Positions 1 to 8,787 of a stretch of DNA of 64,000 nt are shown here, in pieces. Position 1 is the stretch's first letter. Every line of letters begins with the position of its first letter. The stretch is from an uncultured Bacillaceae bacterium (GTDB lineage: Bacteria > Bacillota > Bacilli > Bacillales > Caldibacillaceae). The notes below the pieces were generated by a model. That model worked only from the letters and a program-made list of their open reading frames with translations, was not told the DNA's origin and searched no databases. Made by a program: the position numbers and the translations under genes. The DNA lies in contig CALGAD010000161.1 of the NCBI GenBank assembly GCA_937951955.1, positions 3,098-67,097 of the forward strand. Direction: 5' to 3'.

Positions 1-179
1 AATTAATCGAAGAAATCCAAAAAGAGACGGAACCTGAAGTGACTATATCTTGCGGTGTTTCCTGCTGGAATCAGAACCGTAAGGATAATCCGCGTTCTCT
101 GTTTGTCCGGGCGGATCAGGCGTTATATAAAGCAAAAGAGCAGGGGAAAAACAAGGTCGTTGCTGAAACGAGGCACTAG
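1..179 (+). CDS. dgcP: Diguanylate cyclase (GGDEF domain), C-terminal fragment, DgcP-like
   Basis: Only the last 58 codons are in the window; the first complete codon begins at base 3 and the TAG stop is at 177-179. The translated tail carries the ending typical of GGDEF domains: a 'SCGVS' strand followed by 'ADQALYKAKEQGKNKV', the last conserved helix and strand. GGDEF enzymes make cyclic di-GMP from two GTP. The GGDEF signature itself lies outside the window, so catalytic activity cannot be judged. In B. subtilis the diguanylate cyclase DgcP (YtrP) is next to ytsP, which supports the symbol, but the assignment rests on synteny and a short fragment. Confidence 0.65.
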   Translation, partial: LIEEIQKETEPEVTISCGVSCWNQNRKDNPRSLFVRADQALYKAKEQGKNKVVAETRH

Positions 180-242
180 GAATATAACAAATTTTTCCAA
201 AGTGCCGATATTAAAGATAAGACCATCCTTTCAGCTAAGAAA

Positions 243-274
243 AAAGAGCACTCACGAAAATAGGAGTGCTCTTT
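243..274. terminator. Bidirectional terminator between dgcP and ytsP
   Basis: An 11-base inverted repeat (AAAGAGCACTC / GAGTGCTCTTT) separated by 10 bases sits between two convergent genes. A-rich sequence on the left and T-rich sequence on the right allow it to serve both strands. Confidence 0.75.
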
Positions 275-304
275 CCTTAAAAATATTACGTATATGTAAA
301 CCAA

Positions 305-796
305 TTATGCATCCCAGGTAATGGATTGGACGAGAACTGCAGCGAATTCTTCTAACTTCTTGGCATCGATTTCATCAAAACGGGATTTAATTGGGCTGTC
401 AATGTCTAACACACCGAGAACTTTGCCATCTTTGATGAGTGGGATGACAATTTCCGATTCACTAGCCGGATCGCACGTAATATGCCCAGGGAATTGATGG
501 ACATCAGGTACGACAATCGTTTCTTTTTTAGCAACGGCTGTCCCACAAACACCTTTACCCACAGGGATACGGACACATGCCGGCAACCCCTGGAAAGGCC
601 CGAGAACAAGTTCATCGCCTTCTAAAAGATAAAATCCGACCCAATTGATTCTGTCAAGAAACTGGTTTAACAGGGCAGATGCATTGCTTAAATTCGCGAT
701 CGGATGGGTCTCGTCCTCCAAAAGGGCACGCAATTGTTTAATGACTAAATTATACTTTTCTTCTTTTGTTCCTGTTAGATTTTCAATCGAACTCAT
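305..796 (-). CDS. ytsP: Free methionine-(R)-sulfoxide reductase, GAF domain (YtsP/MsrC)
   Basis: A single GAF domain of 163 residues. The family (fRMsr) reduces free methionine-R-sulfoxide in the cytoplasm with electrons from thioredoxin. All three cysteines used by E. coli fRMsr (84, 94, 118) have counterparts at Cys74, Cys84 and Cys108, with the same spacing, in 'LPACVRIP', 'KGVCGTA' and 'HITCDPASESE'. The ATG at 796 is preferred over the in-frame ATG at 802 because GGAGGG then lies six bases upstream rather than touching the start codon. It converges with the diguanylate cyclase gene and is divergent from ezrA. Family assignment is firm; activity is inferred. Confidence 0.93.
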   Translation of the reverse strand: MSSIENLTGTKEEKYNLVIKQLRALLEDETHPIANLSNASALLNQFLDRINWVGFYLLEGDELVLGPFQGLPACVRIPVGKGVCGTAVAKKETIVVPDVHQFPGHITCDPASESEIVIPLIKDGKVLGVLDIDSPIKSRFDEIDAKKLEEFAAVLVQSITWDA

Positions 797-987
797 GATC
801 ATCCCTCCCGAATATATAAGTCATATTTTAGCAAAATTATGAAACGGTGTCAGCTATCGATAAAAATTCAAGCAGGAATTTGAAAAATAACCTCAAAAAT
901 TGTCGTACTCATGGTATCATATAAGCAATGAAAAGAATTTTTACATTGACATAGATGAAGTTGGCGTACAGGAACAGGGGGCACATT

Positions 988-2691
988 ATGGTATACATAA
1001 TTGGAACGATATTACTCATCATTCTTTTAGTAATTGGTAGTTATTTGATCAAAAGAAAATATTTTTCCATTGTGGACTATTGGGAAGAGAAAAAAATCGA
1101 ACTAATGAACCGCCCTGTACTGGATGAGGTTGGAAAAATTAAACAGTTAAAAATGATGGGCGAAGTGGAAGAATATTTCGAGCGGTGGCGTGAGGAATGG
1201 GATGCCATCGTCACCGAACGCTTACCGAGTGTCGAAGAATGGCTTTATGATGCGGAAGAGTACATCGACCATTTCCGTTTTAAGAAAGCTAAGGAAGTTT
1301 TTGCGAAAATTGAACAGATGATCGCGGAATCGGAAAGAGATATTGATGAAATGGTTGCCCAGATTAACCATTTAATTGAGAGTGAAGAAAAAAATCGGGA
1401 AGACTTTGAAGAGTCGCAGGAAATGTTTAAAAAATTACGCAAGGATTTACTCGCTCACAGCTATGCGTTCGGTCCAGCGGAAAAAAAGCTGGAAAATCGC
1501 CTGATTGAAGCGGAGCAACAATTTATCGCCTTTGAACAGGAAACAGACAATGGCAACTATTTAACCGCTCGCGAAATTATTCTGGCGGTGAAAAAGGAAT
1601 TGGAAGATATCGGGAACAAGATGGAATCCATTCCTTTACTGCTGAATGAATGCCAACAAAAAATCCCGGCACAAATTAAAGAAATCCGCCTCGGCATCGA
1701 TGAAATGGTTACAGAAAAATATTATCTCGCTCATCTGGAGCTGGATGCGAAATTAGACCGTATCGAAAACCATTTAGAAGCATACCTGGATTTTATCAAA
1801 AATTTACAGGTGGAAGAAGTTGAAGAAGGGGTTCAAGAAATTCAGGAAGAAATTGATCAGATCTATTCCATGCTTGAAGAGGAAGTGTTTGCACGGCAAT
1901 ATGTGAGAGAAAATAAAGAGCTACTCATGGATTCCATTGAAAAAATCCTGGTAACAAATACGGAACTAAATGATGAAATTGAAGAGATCAAGTTAAGTTA
2001 CCATTTAAACGATTCCGATGTAAAAACAATTCGCTCCATTACGGAGCGTACCGAGGAAATGAAAAAATCCCTTGCCCTGCTTCTAAAAGATGGAGAAGCC
2101 TCCGCAGTCGCATTTTCGGCCATTCAAGAAAAAATGAAGGAAATTATCGATACGGTTGCTGAAATTGAAAAAGAACAACAAGAATTTAAAGAAATGCTGC
2201 AGACCTTGCGAAAAGACGAAATGGAAGCGCGAGAAAAAATTCAACAATTGAAGCAAAAATTACAAAATACCGCACGGACGCTCGCGCGCAGCAATGTCCC
2301 CGGTGTACCAGCGGATATCGAAACACGCTTTCTCCATTGTCAAGAAACCCTGCAAAATGTATTTCGTTCCCTGGAACAGAAACCGCTCGTGATCCCGGCT
2401 GTTCAGGAAGCGTTACAGCAAGCGGATGAAGCGATTAGTGAATATAGTGAGAAAGTGCACTGGATGATTGACAACGTTTATTTAATTGAAAAGATCATTC
2501 AATACGGAAATCGCTATCGTGCTTCCGATCAAAATCTGCATGAAAAATTATTAAAAGCGGAAGAAGCTTTTTACCGCTACGATTATGAACAGGCGTTAGA
2601 AGAAGCAGCTACAGCGGTTGAAGAAGTTGAACCAGGTGCGTTGAAAAAAATAGAACAGTGGCTTCAAGAAGAAGAATCACTACAAAACTAA
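988..2691 (+). CDS. ezrA: Septation ring formation regulator EzrA
   Basis: A 567-residue protein close to the usual EzrA length. One N-terminal membrane segment (about residues 2-21, 'IIGTILLIILLVIGSYL') is followed by a long cytoplasmic coiled-coil body very rich in Glu and Lys. EzrA is a membrane-anchored, spectrin-like inhibitor of FtsZ ring formation that also links FtsZ to cell-wall synthesis. The family motif 'EEYFERWREEWD' lies near residue 60. The ATG at 988 has AGGGGG seven bases upstream and gives the canonical N-terminus; an in-frame ATG at 955 would add eleven hydrophilic residues and lacks a good ribosome binding site. Confidence 0.96.
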   Translation: MVYIIGTILLIILLVIGSYLIKRKYFSIVDYWEEKKIELMNRPVLDEVGKIKQLKMMGEVEEYFERWREEWDAIVTERLPSVEEWLYDAEEYIDHFRFKKAKEVFAKIEQMIAESERDIDEMVAQINHLIESEEKNREDFEESQEMFKKLRKDLLAHSYAFGPAEKKLENRLIEAEQQFIAFEQETDNGNYLTAREIILAVKKELEDIGNKMESIPLLLNECQQKIPAQIKEIRLGIDEMVTEKYYLAHLELDAKLDRIENHLEAYLDFIKNLQVEEVEEGVQEIQEEIDQIYSMLEEEVFARQYVRENKELLMDSIEKILVTNTELNDEIEEIKLSYHLNDSDVKTIRSITERTEEMKKSLALLLKDGEASAVAFSAIQEKMKEIIDTVAEIEKEQQEFKEMLQTLRKDEMEAREKIQQLKQKLQNTARTLARSNVPGVPADIETRFLHCQETLQNVFRSLEQKPLVIPAVQEALQQADEAISEYSEKVHWMIDNVYLIEKIIQYGNRYRASDQNLHEKLLKAEEAFYRYDYEQALEEAATAVEEVEPGALKKIEQWLQEEESLQN

Positions 2692-2720
2692 AGTTTCGCT
2701 TGTGGAAACGAAAATTTTGT

Positions 2721-2752
2721 AAAAAAGGAAACCGCCCGGTTTTCCTTTTTTT
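2721..2752 (+). terminator. Rho-independent terminator of ezrA
   Basis: An AAAAAGGAAA-CC / GG-TTTTCCTTTTT hairpin with a GCCC loop ends in a run of T, 30 bases after the ezrA stop. Confidence 0.8.
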
Positions 2753-2864
2753 ATTGAGATGAATGCTGTAAAACGATATAATTATCGGATGGATATTCGC
2801 ATAAATAACGGACCATAATGAGCATAAATCCGTCGAAATGGAAGGGTGAAAGGAGAGAATTATA

Positions 2865-4010
2865 TTGATATACTTGGATAATAGTGCCACGACAAGACCG
2901 CTTGAAGAGGTTGTCGATTCTTTTGCCAAAGCGAGTCGTCTGTACTTCGGTAATCCGTCATCGATTCATAAAGCGGGATTGCAGGCCAATCAATTATTGG
3001 AGCGAGCGCGAGAACAAATCGCTTCCATCCTGGGAGTATTGCCGGCCGAAATTGTCTTTACTTCCGGTGGAACTGAAGGAAATAATACGGCGATTAAAGG
3101 CATTGCGTACACATATCGTTCACGGGGAAAACATATTATTACGACTTCGATTGAACACCCTTCCGTAACGAATGTTTGCGAGCAATTAAAAAAGGACGGT
3201 TTTGAAATTACGTATTTGCCGGTCAACTCCAGTGGTCGCGTCCGGGTTGAAGATGTGAAAAATGCATTGCGGGACGATACGATTCTCGTTTCGGTCATGC
3301 ATGTGAATAATGAAGTAGGTACAATCCAACCGATTGAAGAAATTGGTCAACTGTTAAAAAATTATCCGAAAGTCTTTTTCCATGTGGATAATGTCCAGGG
3401 AGTTGGCAAGGTTGCCCTGGATTATCATCGGTCACATATCGATTTAGCGACGATTTCCGCACATAAATTTCACGGGTTGAAAGGTACCGGTGCTCTCTTT
3501 ATTCGCCAGGGGATTCGGTTCGATCCTTTACTTAGCGGGGGCGGTCAGGAAGAGAACATTCGCAGTGGAACGGAAAATACACCGGGGATTGTGGCCATGG
3601 CCAAAGCCCTGCGGTTGACCACGGAAAATTTTGCGGAAAAAGTCAACCATATGAAAGCCATACAGCAGTACTTTTTCACTGAATTGAGTATGATTCCCGG
3701 GGTTAAATTGAACACTCCTCAAAAAAATTGCGCACCCCATATCGTTAATTTTTCGCTTCCAGGATTTAAAACGGAAGTGTTCATCTCGGCTTTATCGGAA
3801 CGCGGGGTGTACGTGTCGACAACGAGTGCGTGTTCAGTACAGCGTAATGAACCGAGTAAAACACTCCTTGCCATGGGATGTGGTGACGATATTGCCTCCA
3901 CTTCTGTGCGTATCAGTCTTTCTTTTGAAAATACTATGGATGAAGCGAAAGAAGCCATGAAAGCAATTAAGGAATGTATCAATGAATTAAAATCAGTAAT
4001 GAGGGGATAG
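2865..4010 (+). CDS. nifZ: Cysteine desulfurase (NifZ/IscS class, PLP-dependent)
   Basis: A 381-residue class V aminotransferase-fold enzyme that takes sulfur from cysteine as a persulfide. The PLP lysine is Lys201 in 'SAHKFHGLKG', and the persulfide cysteine is Cys323 in 'STTSACSVQ', followed by the class I motif 'SVRISLSF'. The start is a TTG at 2865 with AGGAGAG seven bases upstream; the product begins 'MIYLDNSATTRP', as expected for the family. Two bases separate its stop from thiI. In B. subtilis the NifZ partner supplies sulfur to ThiI for 4-thiouridine in tRNA, so the pair most likely works as a dedicated tRNA-thiolation unit. Confidence 0.94.
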   Translation: MIYLDNSATTRPLEEVVDSFAKASRLYFGNPSSIHKAGLQANQLLERAREQIASILGVLPAEIVFTSGGTEGNNTAIKGIAYTYRSRGKHIITTSIEHPSVTNVCEQLKKDGFEITYLPVNSSGRVRVEDVKNALRDDTILVSVMHVNNEVGTIQPIEEIGQLLKNYPKVFFHVDNVQGVGKVALDYHRSHIDLATISAHKFHGLKGTGALFIRQGIRFDPLLSGGGQEENIRSGTENTPGIVAMAKALRLTTENFAEKVNHMKAIQQYFFTELSMIPGVKLNTPQKNCAPHIVNFSLPGFKTEVFISALSERGVYVSTTSACSVQRNEPSKTLLAMGCGDDIASTSVRISLSFENTMDEAKEAMKAIKECINELKSVMRG

Positions 4011-4012
4011 AC

Positions 4013-5221
4013 ATGATATATGATCAAATTTTAGTCCGCTACGGTGAAATCTCAACGAAAGGAAAAAACCGCGGGCAATTTATTGACCGTTTGCGAGCTA
4101 ATACGGCTTATGTATTGAAGGATTTTAAAAACATTAAAATACGAGCACACCGGGACCGGATGTATATCGAGTTAAATGGTGAAAACTGGGAAAAAGTAGC
4201 CGAACCATTAAAAAAAGTATTCGGTATTCAATCGTTCAGTCCTGTAATGAAAGTGGAAAAAGATATTGAAAACATTAAAGAAGGTTCCCTTGCTCTTTTT
4301 CAAAAATTAGGAGTAGCCGGGAAAACTTTTAAAGTTGCAACCCGTCGTTCCGATAAAACGTTTGAATATACATCAAACGAAATGAATCAAATGTTAGGAT
4401 CGCATTTATTACAACATATTCCTGATCTGCGCGTGGATGTGCATCAACCGGATTACGAATTGCAAGTAGAAGTGCGTCACGATGCGGTATATTTAACGTG
4501 CGAAGTGATTGATGGCGCTCACGGATTACCGGTAGGTTCTAGCGGAAAGGCGATGTTGATGCTATCTGGAGGGATTGACAGTCCGGTGGCCGGGTATCTG
4601 GCCATGAAGCGGGGACTTCTCCTGGAAGCCGTTCATTTTGCCAGTCCACCATTTACGAGTGAACATGCGAAACAGAAGGTGATCGATTTAGGTAAAGTTC
4701 TCGCGGAAGTCAGCGGGAAATTTACAATTCATATCGTACCGTTTACTGAAATTCAGCAATTGATTCAGGAAAAAATACCGCAAAGCTATACGATGACCAC
4801 AACAAGGCGCATTATGTTGCGCATTACTGATAAGATCCGGGAACAGCGCAACGGTCTGGCGATTGTAACCGGAGAAAGTTTAGGGCAGGTTGCCAGTCAG
4901 ACAATTGAAAGCATGTATACGATCAATGAAGTGACGAACACACCGGTCTTGCGGCCATTAGTGACGATGGATAAAAACGATATTATTGCCATTGCCGAAA
5001 AAATCGGTACATTGGCGATATCAAACCGTCCCTACGAAGATTGTTGTACAATTTTCACACCGCAGCAGCCGGCAACAAAACCACGCCGCGATAAGGTGAA
5101 CCAGTATGAAGCAGGCATCGATTTTGATTCGCTCATTGATAAAGCTGTTGCAGGCGTGGAAACGATTAAGCTTGAAGCTGGCAAAGACTACGACGAATCT
5201 GAACTGGCCGATCTTTTATAG
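4013..5221 (+). CDS. thiI: tRNA 4-thiouridine sulfurtransferase ThiI
   Basis: A 402-residue protein with an N-terminal ferredoxin-like domain, a THUMP RNA-binding domain (about residues 60-165) and a PP-loop ATP-pyrophosphatase with the signature SGGIDS at 185-190. It adenylates U8 of tRNA and transfers sulfur to form s4U. The C-terminal rhodanese domain of the E. coli enzyme is absent, as is usual in Bacillus, so a dedicated desulfurase is needed; nifZ lies directly upstream. The ATG is two bases after the nifZ stop with GAGGGG in the preceding coding end, so the two genes are translationally close. Confidence 0.96.
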   Translation: MIYDQILVRYGEISTKGKNRGQFIDRLRANTAYVLKDFKNIKIRAHRDRMYIELNGENWEKVAEPLKKVFGIQSFSPVMKVEKDIENIKEGSLALFQKLGVAGKTFKVATRRSDKTFEYTSNEMNQMLGSHLLQHIPDLRVDVHQPDYELQVEVRHDAVYLTCEVIDGAHGLPVGSSGKAMLMLSGGIDSPVAGYLAMKRGLLLEAVHFASPPFTSEHAKQKVIDLGKVLAEVSGKFTIHIVPFTEIQQLIQEKIPQSYTMTTTRRIMLRITDKIREQRNGLAIVTGESLGQVASQTIESMYTINEVTNTPVLRPLVTMDKNDIIAIAEKIGTLAISNRPYEDCCTIFTPQQPATKPRRDKVNQYEAGIDFDSLIDKAVAGVETIKLEAGKDYDESELADLL

Positions 5222-5265
5222 AGAAAGAGGCATGCGTTTACTGTTAACAATTACCTGTTTCTCTA

Positions 5266-5296
5266 TGAATGAATTCCTTGTGTTCTACACAATCTA
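5266..5296 (+). promoter_or_regulatory. Possible sigma-G promoter of sspA-like gene
   Basis: TGAATG and CAATCTA are separated by 18 bases. This resembles the forespore sigma-G pattern (TGAATA, 17-18 bases, CATACTA) recalled from the literature. A start about seven bases downstream would leave a leader of about 18 bases, nearly all of it the ribosome binding site, which is short for an ssp gene. The call is therefore moderate. Confidence 0.45.
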
Positions 5297-5320
5297 ATGA
5301 ACACAAGGAGGTGAAAACCT

Positions 5321-5527
5321 ATGGCCAACAACAATAATAGTAACCAACTTCTTGTGCCAGGTGCAGAACAAGCCCTTGAGCAAATGAAATATGAAATTGC
5401 ACAAGAATTTGGTGTCAATTTAGGTGCTGAAACAACCTCCCGTGCAAATGGTTCTGTTGGAGGAGAAATTACAAAGCGTCTTGTGCAGATGGCTCAGCAA
5501 CAATTGAGCGGAAGATTTACTCAATAA
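5321..5527 (+). CDS. sspA: Alpha/beta-type small acid-soluble spore protein
   Basis: A 68-residue SASP. These proteins saturate spore DNA, hold it in an A-like form and protect it from UV and heat; germination protease GPR degrades them on outgrowth. The GPR site region '[14 protein letters not shown]' and the second family block '[20 protein letters not shown]' are both present. AAGGAGGTG lies just upstream of the ATG. The location after thiI matches sspA of B. subtilis; which numbered paralogue this is cannot be told from sequence alone. Confidence 0.95.
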   Translation: MANNNNSNQLLVPGAEQALEQMKYEIAQEFGVNLGAETTSRANGSVGGEITKRLVQMAQQQLSGRFTQ

Positions 5528-5546
5528 TCAATATAAATCTAGCTTC

Positions 5547-5572
5547 GGGCGGGGTTCATCCCCGCCCTTTAC
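5547..5572 (+). terminator. Terminator of the SASP gene
   Basis: A perfect 8-bp GGGCGGGG/CCCCGCCC stem with a five-base loop, followed by TTT. Confidence 0.8.
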
Positions 5573-5887
5573 TGTTTGTGGCACTGAAACCATTTGAGTT
5601 TCTAATATGATAACTGATGTCCGATTTATTTTAATAGGAAAGTCTTTACCAATACTGGTAGTTTTCCCCAGAATGTGTCCCATTAAACAGAGCATTTGTT
5701 TTTACACAATTTTAAATCATGTATAATATTTTATATGAAATTAATGAGCATGGAGTAGCTCGGGTTTTTAAAAGATTGGTACTAACAATAAGCCAGTAAA
5801 GCCGAACATTCTAGTTAATAGGAATAAAGAAGTTTGAAATTTTTTTTCGAAAATTTTTGAAACCCTTTTTGGACGTATCCGTATGAA
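5573..5887. other. Intergenic region between sspA and nadK, no gene seen
   Basis: About 315 bases between convergent genes. I see no convincing open reading frame. A promoter-like pair on the plus strand (TTTACA at 5701-5706, TATAAT at 5722-5727) has a spacer of only 15 bases. The sequence after it is AT-rich and has no clear terminator hairpin, so a small RNA is possible but unsupported. Confidence 0.4.
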
Positions 5888-6688
5888 TTAAAGGAACGTT
5901 CGCTTGACTTTATGCCAGAAGGAGTTTGTTTTCAGCTTAACGGTTTTGATAACGCGCTGACTCAAGCATATTTCAACGTGTCGCACTTTACTGGTGGCCA
6001 GGGCTTCATTATCGAAACTGATGATCGGGAAATTATTTGGTTTTTCATGAACTTCAAGTCGCAATTTTCGTTCACTGCTTAAAATTAAAGGAGAATCGAT
6101 TGTCCGGAATTGATTATTATTAATCGATGCGAGTTCATTAACTTGAAACGAGCGTAGTAAAGGATCGACAATCGCACCGTGAACGGATTTATTGTATCCG
6201 GTACTTCCTGTTGGTGTCGAGATAATCATCCCGTCGCCACGAAACGTTTCAAAGTGAAGGTCATCGATATAAACATCCAGAACAAAGGTTTTCACAATAG
6301 AGGAACGAATCGTGAATTCATTTAGACAGTAAAAAGGGCCTTCATCATCAATCGTGACTTCCAGGACCGGATAGCGACGGACCTCGATTTTTTTCATATC
6401 CATTGCTTCAATGGCCTGTTCTAACGTTTCGAAATGAAAATCGCTATAAAAGCTTGTTTCGTTGCCGGTAGAGATTCCTACATAGAGGCAGTCGTCGCGA
6501 AATCCGGATTTGCGAACTGCCTGTAAAAAAGTACCATCGCCACCAATACTGACGATTATATTGGCCTCTTTGAAGTGGTTAACCACGATAAACCCTTTTT
6601 CTTTCGCGGCACTTTGTAATTGCTGTTTAATTTCTTCTAAAGCCGTTTGACCTTGATGGAAAAAATACATATTCCGTCTTGCGTCCAT
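5888..6688 (-). CDS. nadK: NAD kinase
   Basis: A 266-residue ATP-NAD kinase that makes NADP from NAD. The ATP-binding GGDG motif is at 49-52 ('VSIGGDGTFLQAVR'), and the second family block 'TPTGSTGYNKS' lies near residue 157. The ATG has GGGGGAT upstream on the minus strand. Its position between sspA and sppA matches ytdI (nadK2/ppnKB) of B. subtilis, the second of the two NAD kinases in that species. It converges with the SASP gene and is divergent from sppA. Confidence 0.95.
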   Translation of the reverse strand: MDARRNMYFFHQGQTALEEIKQQLQSAAKEKGFIVVNHFKEANIIVSIGGDGTFLQAVRKSGFRDDCLYVGISTGNETSFYSDFHFETLEQAIEAMDMKKIEVRRYPVLEVTIDDEGPFYCLNEFTIRSSIVKTFVLDVYIDDLHFETFRGDGMIISTPTGSTGYNKSVHGAIVDPLLRSFQVNELASINNNQFRTIDSPLILSSERKLRLEVHEKPNNFPIISFDNEALATSKVRHVEICLSQRVIKTVKLKTNSFWHKVKRTFL

Positions 6689-6878
6689 GAATATCCCCCT
6701 TATTACACATGGTCTTTGTTACTAGTTTATCATGTAGTGGATGATTTAAGCATCTCTGTGAGATTTTTGAAATAAGCATGAATAAAAGGTGAGGAATTGA
6801 AGCGTGTTTTCGATTAGATATCGTTTTTAATAAAGCAGACTTTCGACGTTTTGGCTAATATTGGAGGAGGGAAACAAA

Positions 6879-7889
6879 ATGAATGCGAAACGCTGGGTAG
6901 CATTGGCGGTTGCAGCAGGCGTCCTGCTTTTTTCCTGGGCTTCTGCTTTATTGTCAACATTTTTATTTGCTGATCGCGAAGTATCGTTTGAAGAACTATG
7001 GGGATTGGACGGAGCTTTCTCCGAAACGGTTATTGAGGCGGGGGATCCATTTTCTCAGATCGTTGTCCTTGAGGTAAATGGTGTTATTCAAGATGTCGGG
7101 TCCGCAGATCCGTTTTTAACGGGGGGCTTATACAACCACCGCCTCTTTATGGAGAAGTTAGAAGTGATTAAAGATAATGACAATGTCAAGGGTCTCATTT
7201 TACAAATCAATTCTCCAGGGGGAACGGTTGTTGAAAGTGCTCAAATTCATGATAAGCTTGTGGAGATAAAAGAAGAAAAAGATATCCCAATTTATGTAAC
7301 GATGGGTTCCACGGCAGCATCCGGCGGGTATTATATCGCCGCACCGGCCGATAAAATTTTTGCGGCTAAAGATACGATTACCGGTTCTATCGGGGTTATC
7401 ATGCAAGGGTATAACGTTAGTGAATTAGCCGAAAAATTAGGAATTGAAGTCATGACGATTAAAAGCGGACCTTTTAAGGATATTGGTAGTAGCAGCCGGG
7501 AAATGACGGAGGAGGAAGTCGAGATCTTCCAGAGTTTAATTGACAATGCGTATGAAGATTTTGTCCGCATCGTTGCGGAAGGGCGTAATCTCGATATCAA
7601 TTATGTAAAACAAATTGCGGATGGCCGTATTTACGATGGCCGGCAGGCGAAAGAAATTGGTTTAGTAGATGAATTCGGCTATTTAGAAGATACGATTGCA
7701 GCGATGAAAGAAGATATGAACTTAGAGGATGCCGAAGTTGTCCGTTACGACGATAATCTTTTCGGATTGGGCTCGCTATTTTCTCTTATGAGCGAAAAAA
7801 TTGGCGGAAATAGTAACACGACCGATAAAATCATTCAAGTATTATCCCATAACAGTGCCCCGCGCCTGATGTATTTATATTCGAATTAG
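6879..7889 (+). CDS. sppA: Signal peptide peptidase SppA (short, membrane-anchored form)
   Basis: A 336-residue S49-family serine protease with one N-terminal membrane anchor (about residues 8-30) and an extracytoplasmic catalytic domain. The Ser/Lys dyad is Ser148 in 'STAASGGYY' and Lys200 in 'SGPFKDIG', one position off the B. subtilis dyad (147/199). The enzyme cleaves leftover signal peptides and other membrane peptides. The ATG at 6879 follows GGAGGAGGG; the in-frame TTG at 6861 would place the ribosome binding site inside the gene. It is followed 12 bases later by the RDD gene. I looked for the sigma-W promoter known for B. subtilis sppA and did not find a good match. Confidence 0.95.
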   Translation: MNAKRWVALAVAAGVLLFSWASALLSTFLFADREVSFEELWGLDGAFSETVIEAGDPFSQIVVLEVNGVIQDVGSADPFLTGGLYNHRLFMEKLEVIKDNDNVKGLILQINSPGGTVVESAQIHDKLVEIKEEKDIPIYVTMGSTAASGGYYIAAPADKIFAAKDTITGSIGVIMQGYNVSELAEKLGIEVMTIKSGPFKDIGSSSREMTEEEVEIFQSLIDNAYEDFVRIVAEGRNLDINYVKQIADGRIYDGRQAKEIGLVDEFGYLEDTIAAMKEDMNLEDAEVVRYDDNLFGLGSLFSLMSEKIGGNSNTTDKIIQVLSHNSAPRLMYLYSN

Positions 7890-7901
7890 GAGGGGTGAAA
7901 G

Positions 7902-8657
7902 ATGGAAAAAAATGAACAAAAGAAAGAAATGGAAATGCTCACCTCTGACCAGGAACAGGCTGCTATGAGCGCCGAACGGGAAACTCCCGAGATAGCCAAT
8001 ATATCCGATACGAACCAAGAAGAACAAAGAAAAGATATGGCTAATGAAGATGTTTCATCTGTGCAGAAAGATGATCGCATCATGCCGTTAGCTGCCCATC
8101 ACGAGGAAGAACAGGAAAATGAACAGAAAGAAAAACGTTCGCCCTTATCAATTTTTGCGAACAAAGGGAAAATCGATGCCCCGTCTTCTTCAGACGATCC
8201 GGATTTATATGCATATGCCGGCTTCTGGATTCGTTTTTGGGCATATATCGTGGATTTGATAGTTGTGATGTCACTAAGACTGATCCTGGTTCGTCCTTCC
8301 GTGCTATTGCTGGACCTCGATACTACGGGATTTTTCTCCCTTTACAATATTTTGTCAGCGCTGATATTTTTCAGTTACTTTGTGCTCATGACAAAATATT
8401 TCGGGCAAACATTGGGAAAGATGGTGTTCGGCCTGAAAGTTATTTCTTTAAAGAAAGATACTCTCACTTGGGATACGGTTATTTTCCGGGAATTGGTCGG
8501 TCGCTATATTTGTCATACGGTTAAAATTGTTTACATTTTAGTCGGATTTTTACCGAAAAAACAAGGATTGCATGACTATTTCGCCGATACAACAGTTATT
8601 CATGAAGACCTGGTCAATAAAGAAGGTGTTGAGCAGGTTCTCAACCAACATACGTGA
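7902..8657 (+). CDS. yteJ: RDD family membrane protein (YteJ-like) with long acidic N-terminus
   Basis: A 251-residue protein. The first ~95 residues are charged and probably disordered, very rich in Glu, Gln and Lys. The rest is an RDD domain starting near 'YAGFWIRFWAYIVDL' with three or four membrane segments. RDD proteins are poorly characterised; some affect ion homeostasis. It lies 12 bases after sppA and ends in a terminator, so sppA-yteJ form an operon. In B. subtilis YteJ works with SppA in resistance to lantibiotics (recalled), which fits the pairing here. The hydrophilic N-terminal extension is unusually long. Confidence 0.85.
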   Translation: MEKNEQKKEMEMLTSDQEQAAMSAERETPEIANISDTNQEEQRKDMANEDVSSVQKDDRIMPLAAHHEEEQENEQKEKRSPLSIFANKGKIDAPSSSDDPDLYAYAGFWIRFWAYIVDLIVVMSLRLILVRPSVLLLDLDTTGFFSLYNILSALIFFSYFVLMTKYFGQTLGKMVFGLKVISLKKDTLTWDTVIFRELVGRYICHTVKIVYILVGFLPKKQGLHDYFADTTVIHEDLVNKEGVEQVLNQHT

Positions 8658-8662
8658 TTTTA

Positions 8663-8686
8663 GCGCTCCGTTTGGGAGTGCTTTTT
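8663..8686 (+). terminator. Terminator of sppA-yteJ
   Basis: A GCGCTCC / GGGAGTGC hairpin with a GTTT loop region and T5 directly after the yteJ stop. Confidence 0.7.
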
Positions 8687-8787
8687 AATTTTGGAAAGCA
8701 TTTCGCTGCCAATGAAGGATGGAGCGGGTTGGACGTTTATTTTTCCATTACCGTGACGATACTGATTAGTTGAAAGGTTGTGTAAGA

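Noticed and set aside
305..842. Plus-strand and alternate minus-strand frames over ytsP
   Set aside because: Shadows of the GAF-domain gene in other frames, without ribosome binding sites or motifs.
5701..5887. Small RNA between sspA and nadK
   Set aside because: Promoter-like boxes have a 15-base spacer and there is no clear terminator or stable fold.
6740..6878. Sigma-W promoter for sppA
   Set aside because: TGAAAT (near 6770) and TGAAGC (near 6797) occur, but no CGTA lies 16-17 bases after either; the nearest CGTT is 18 bases away.
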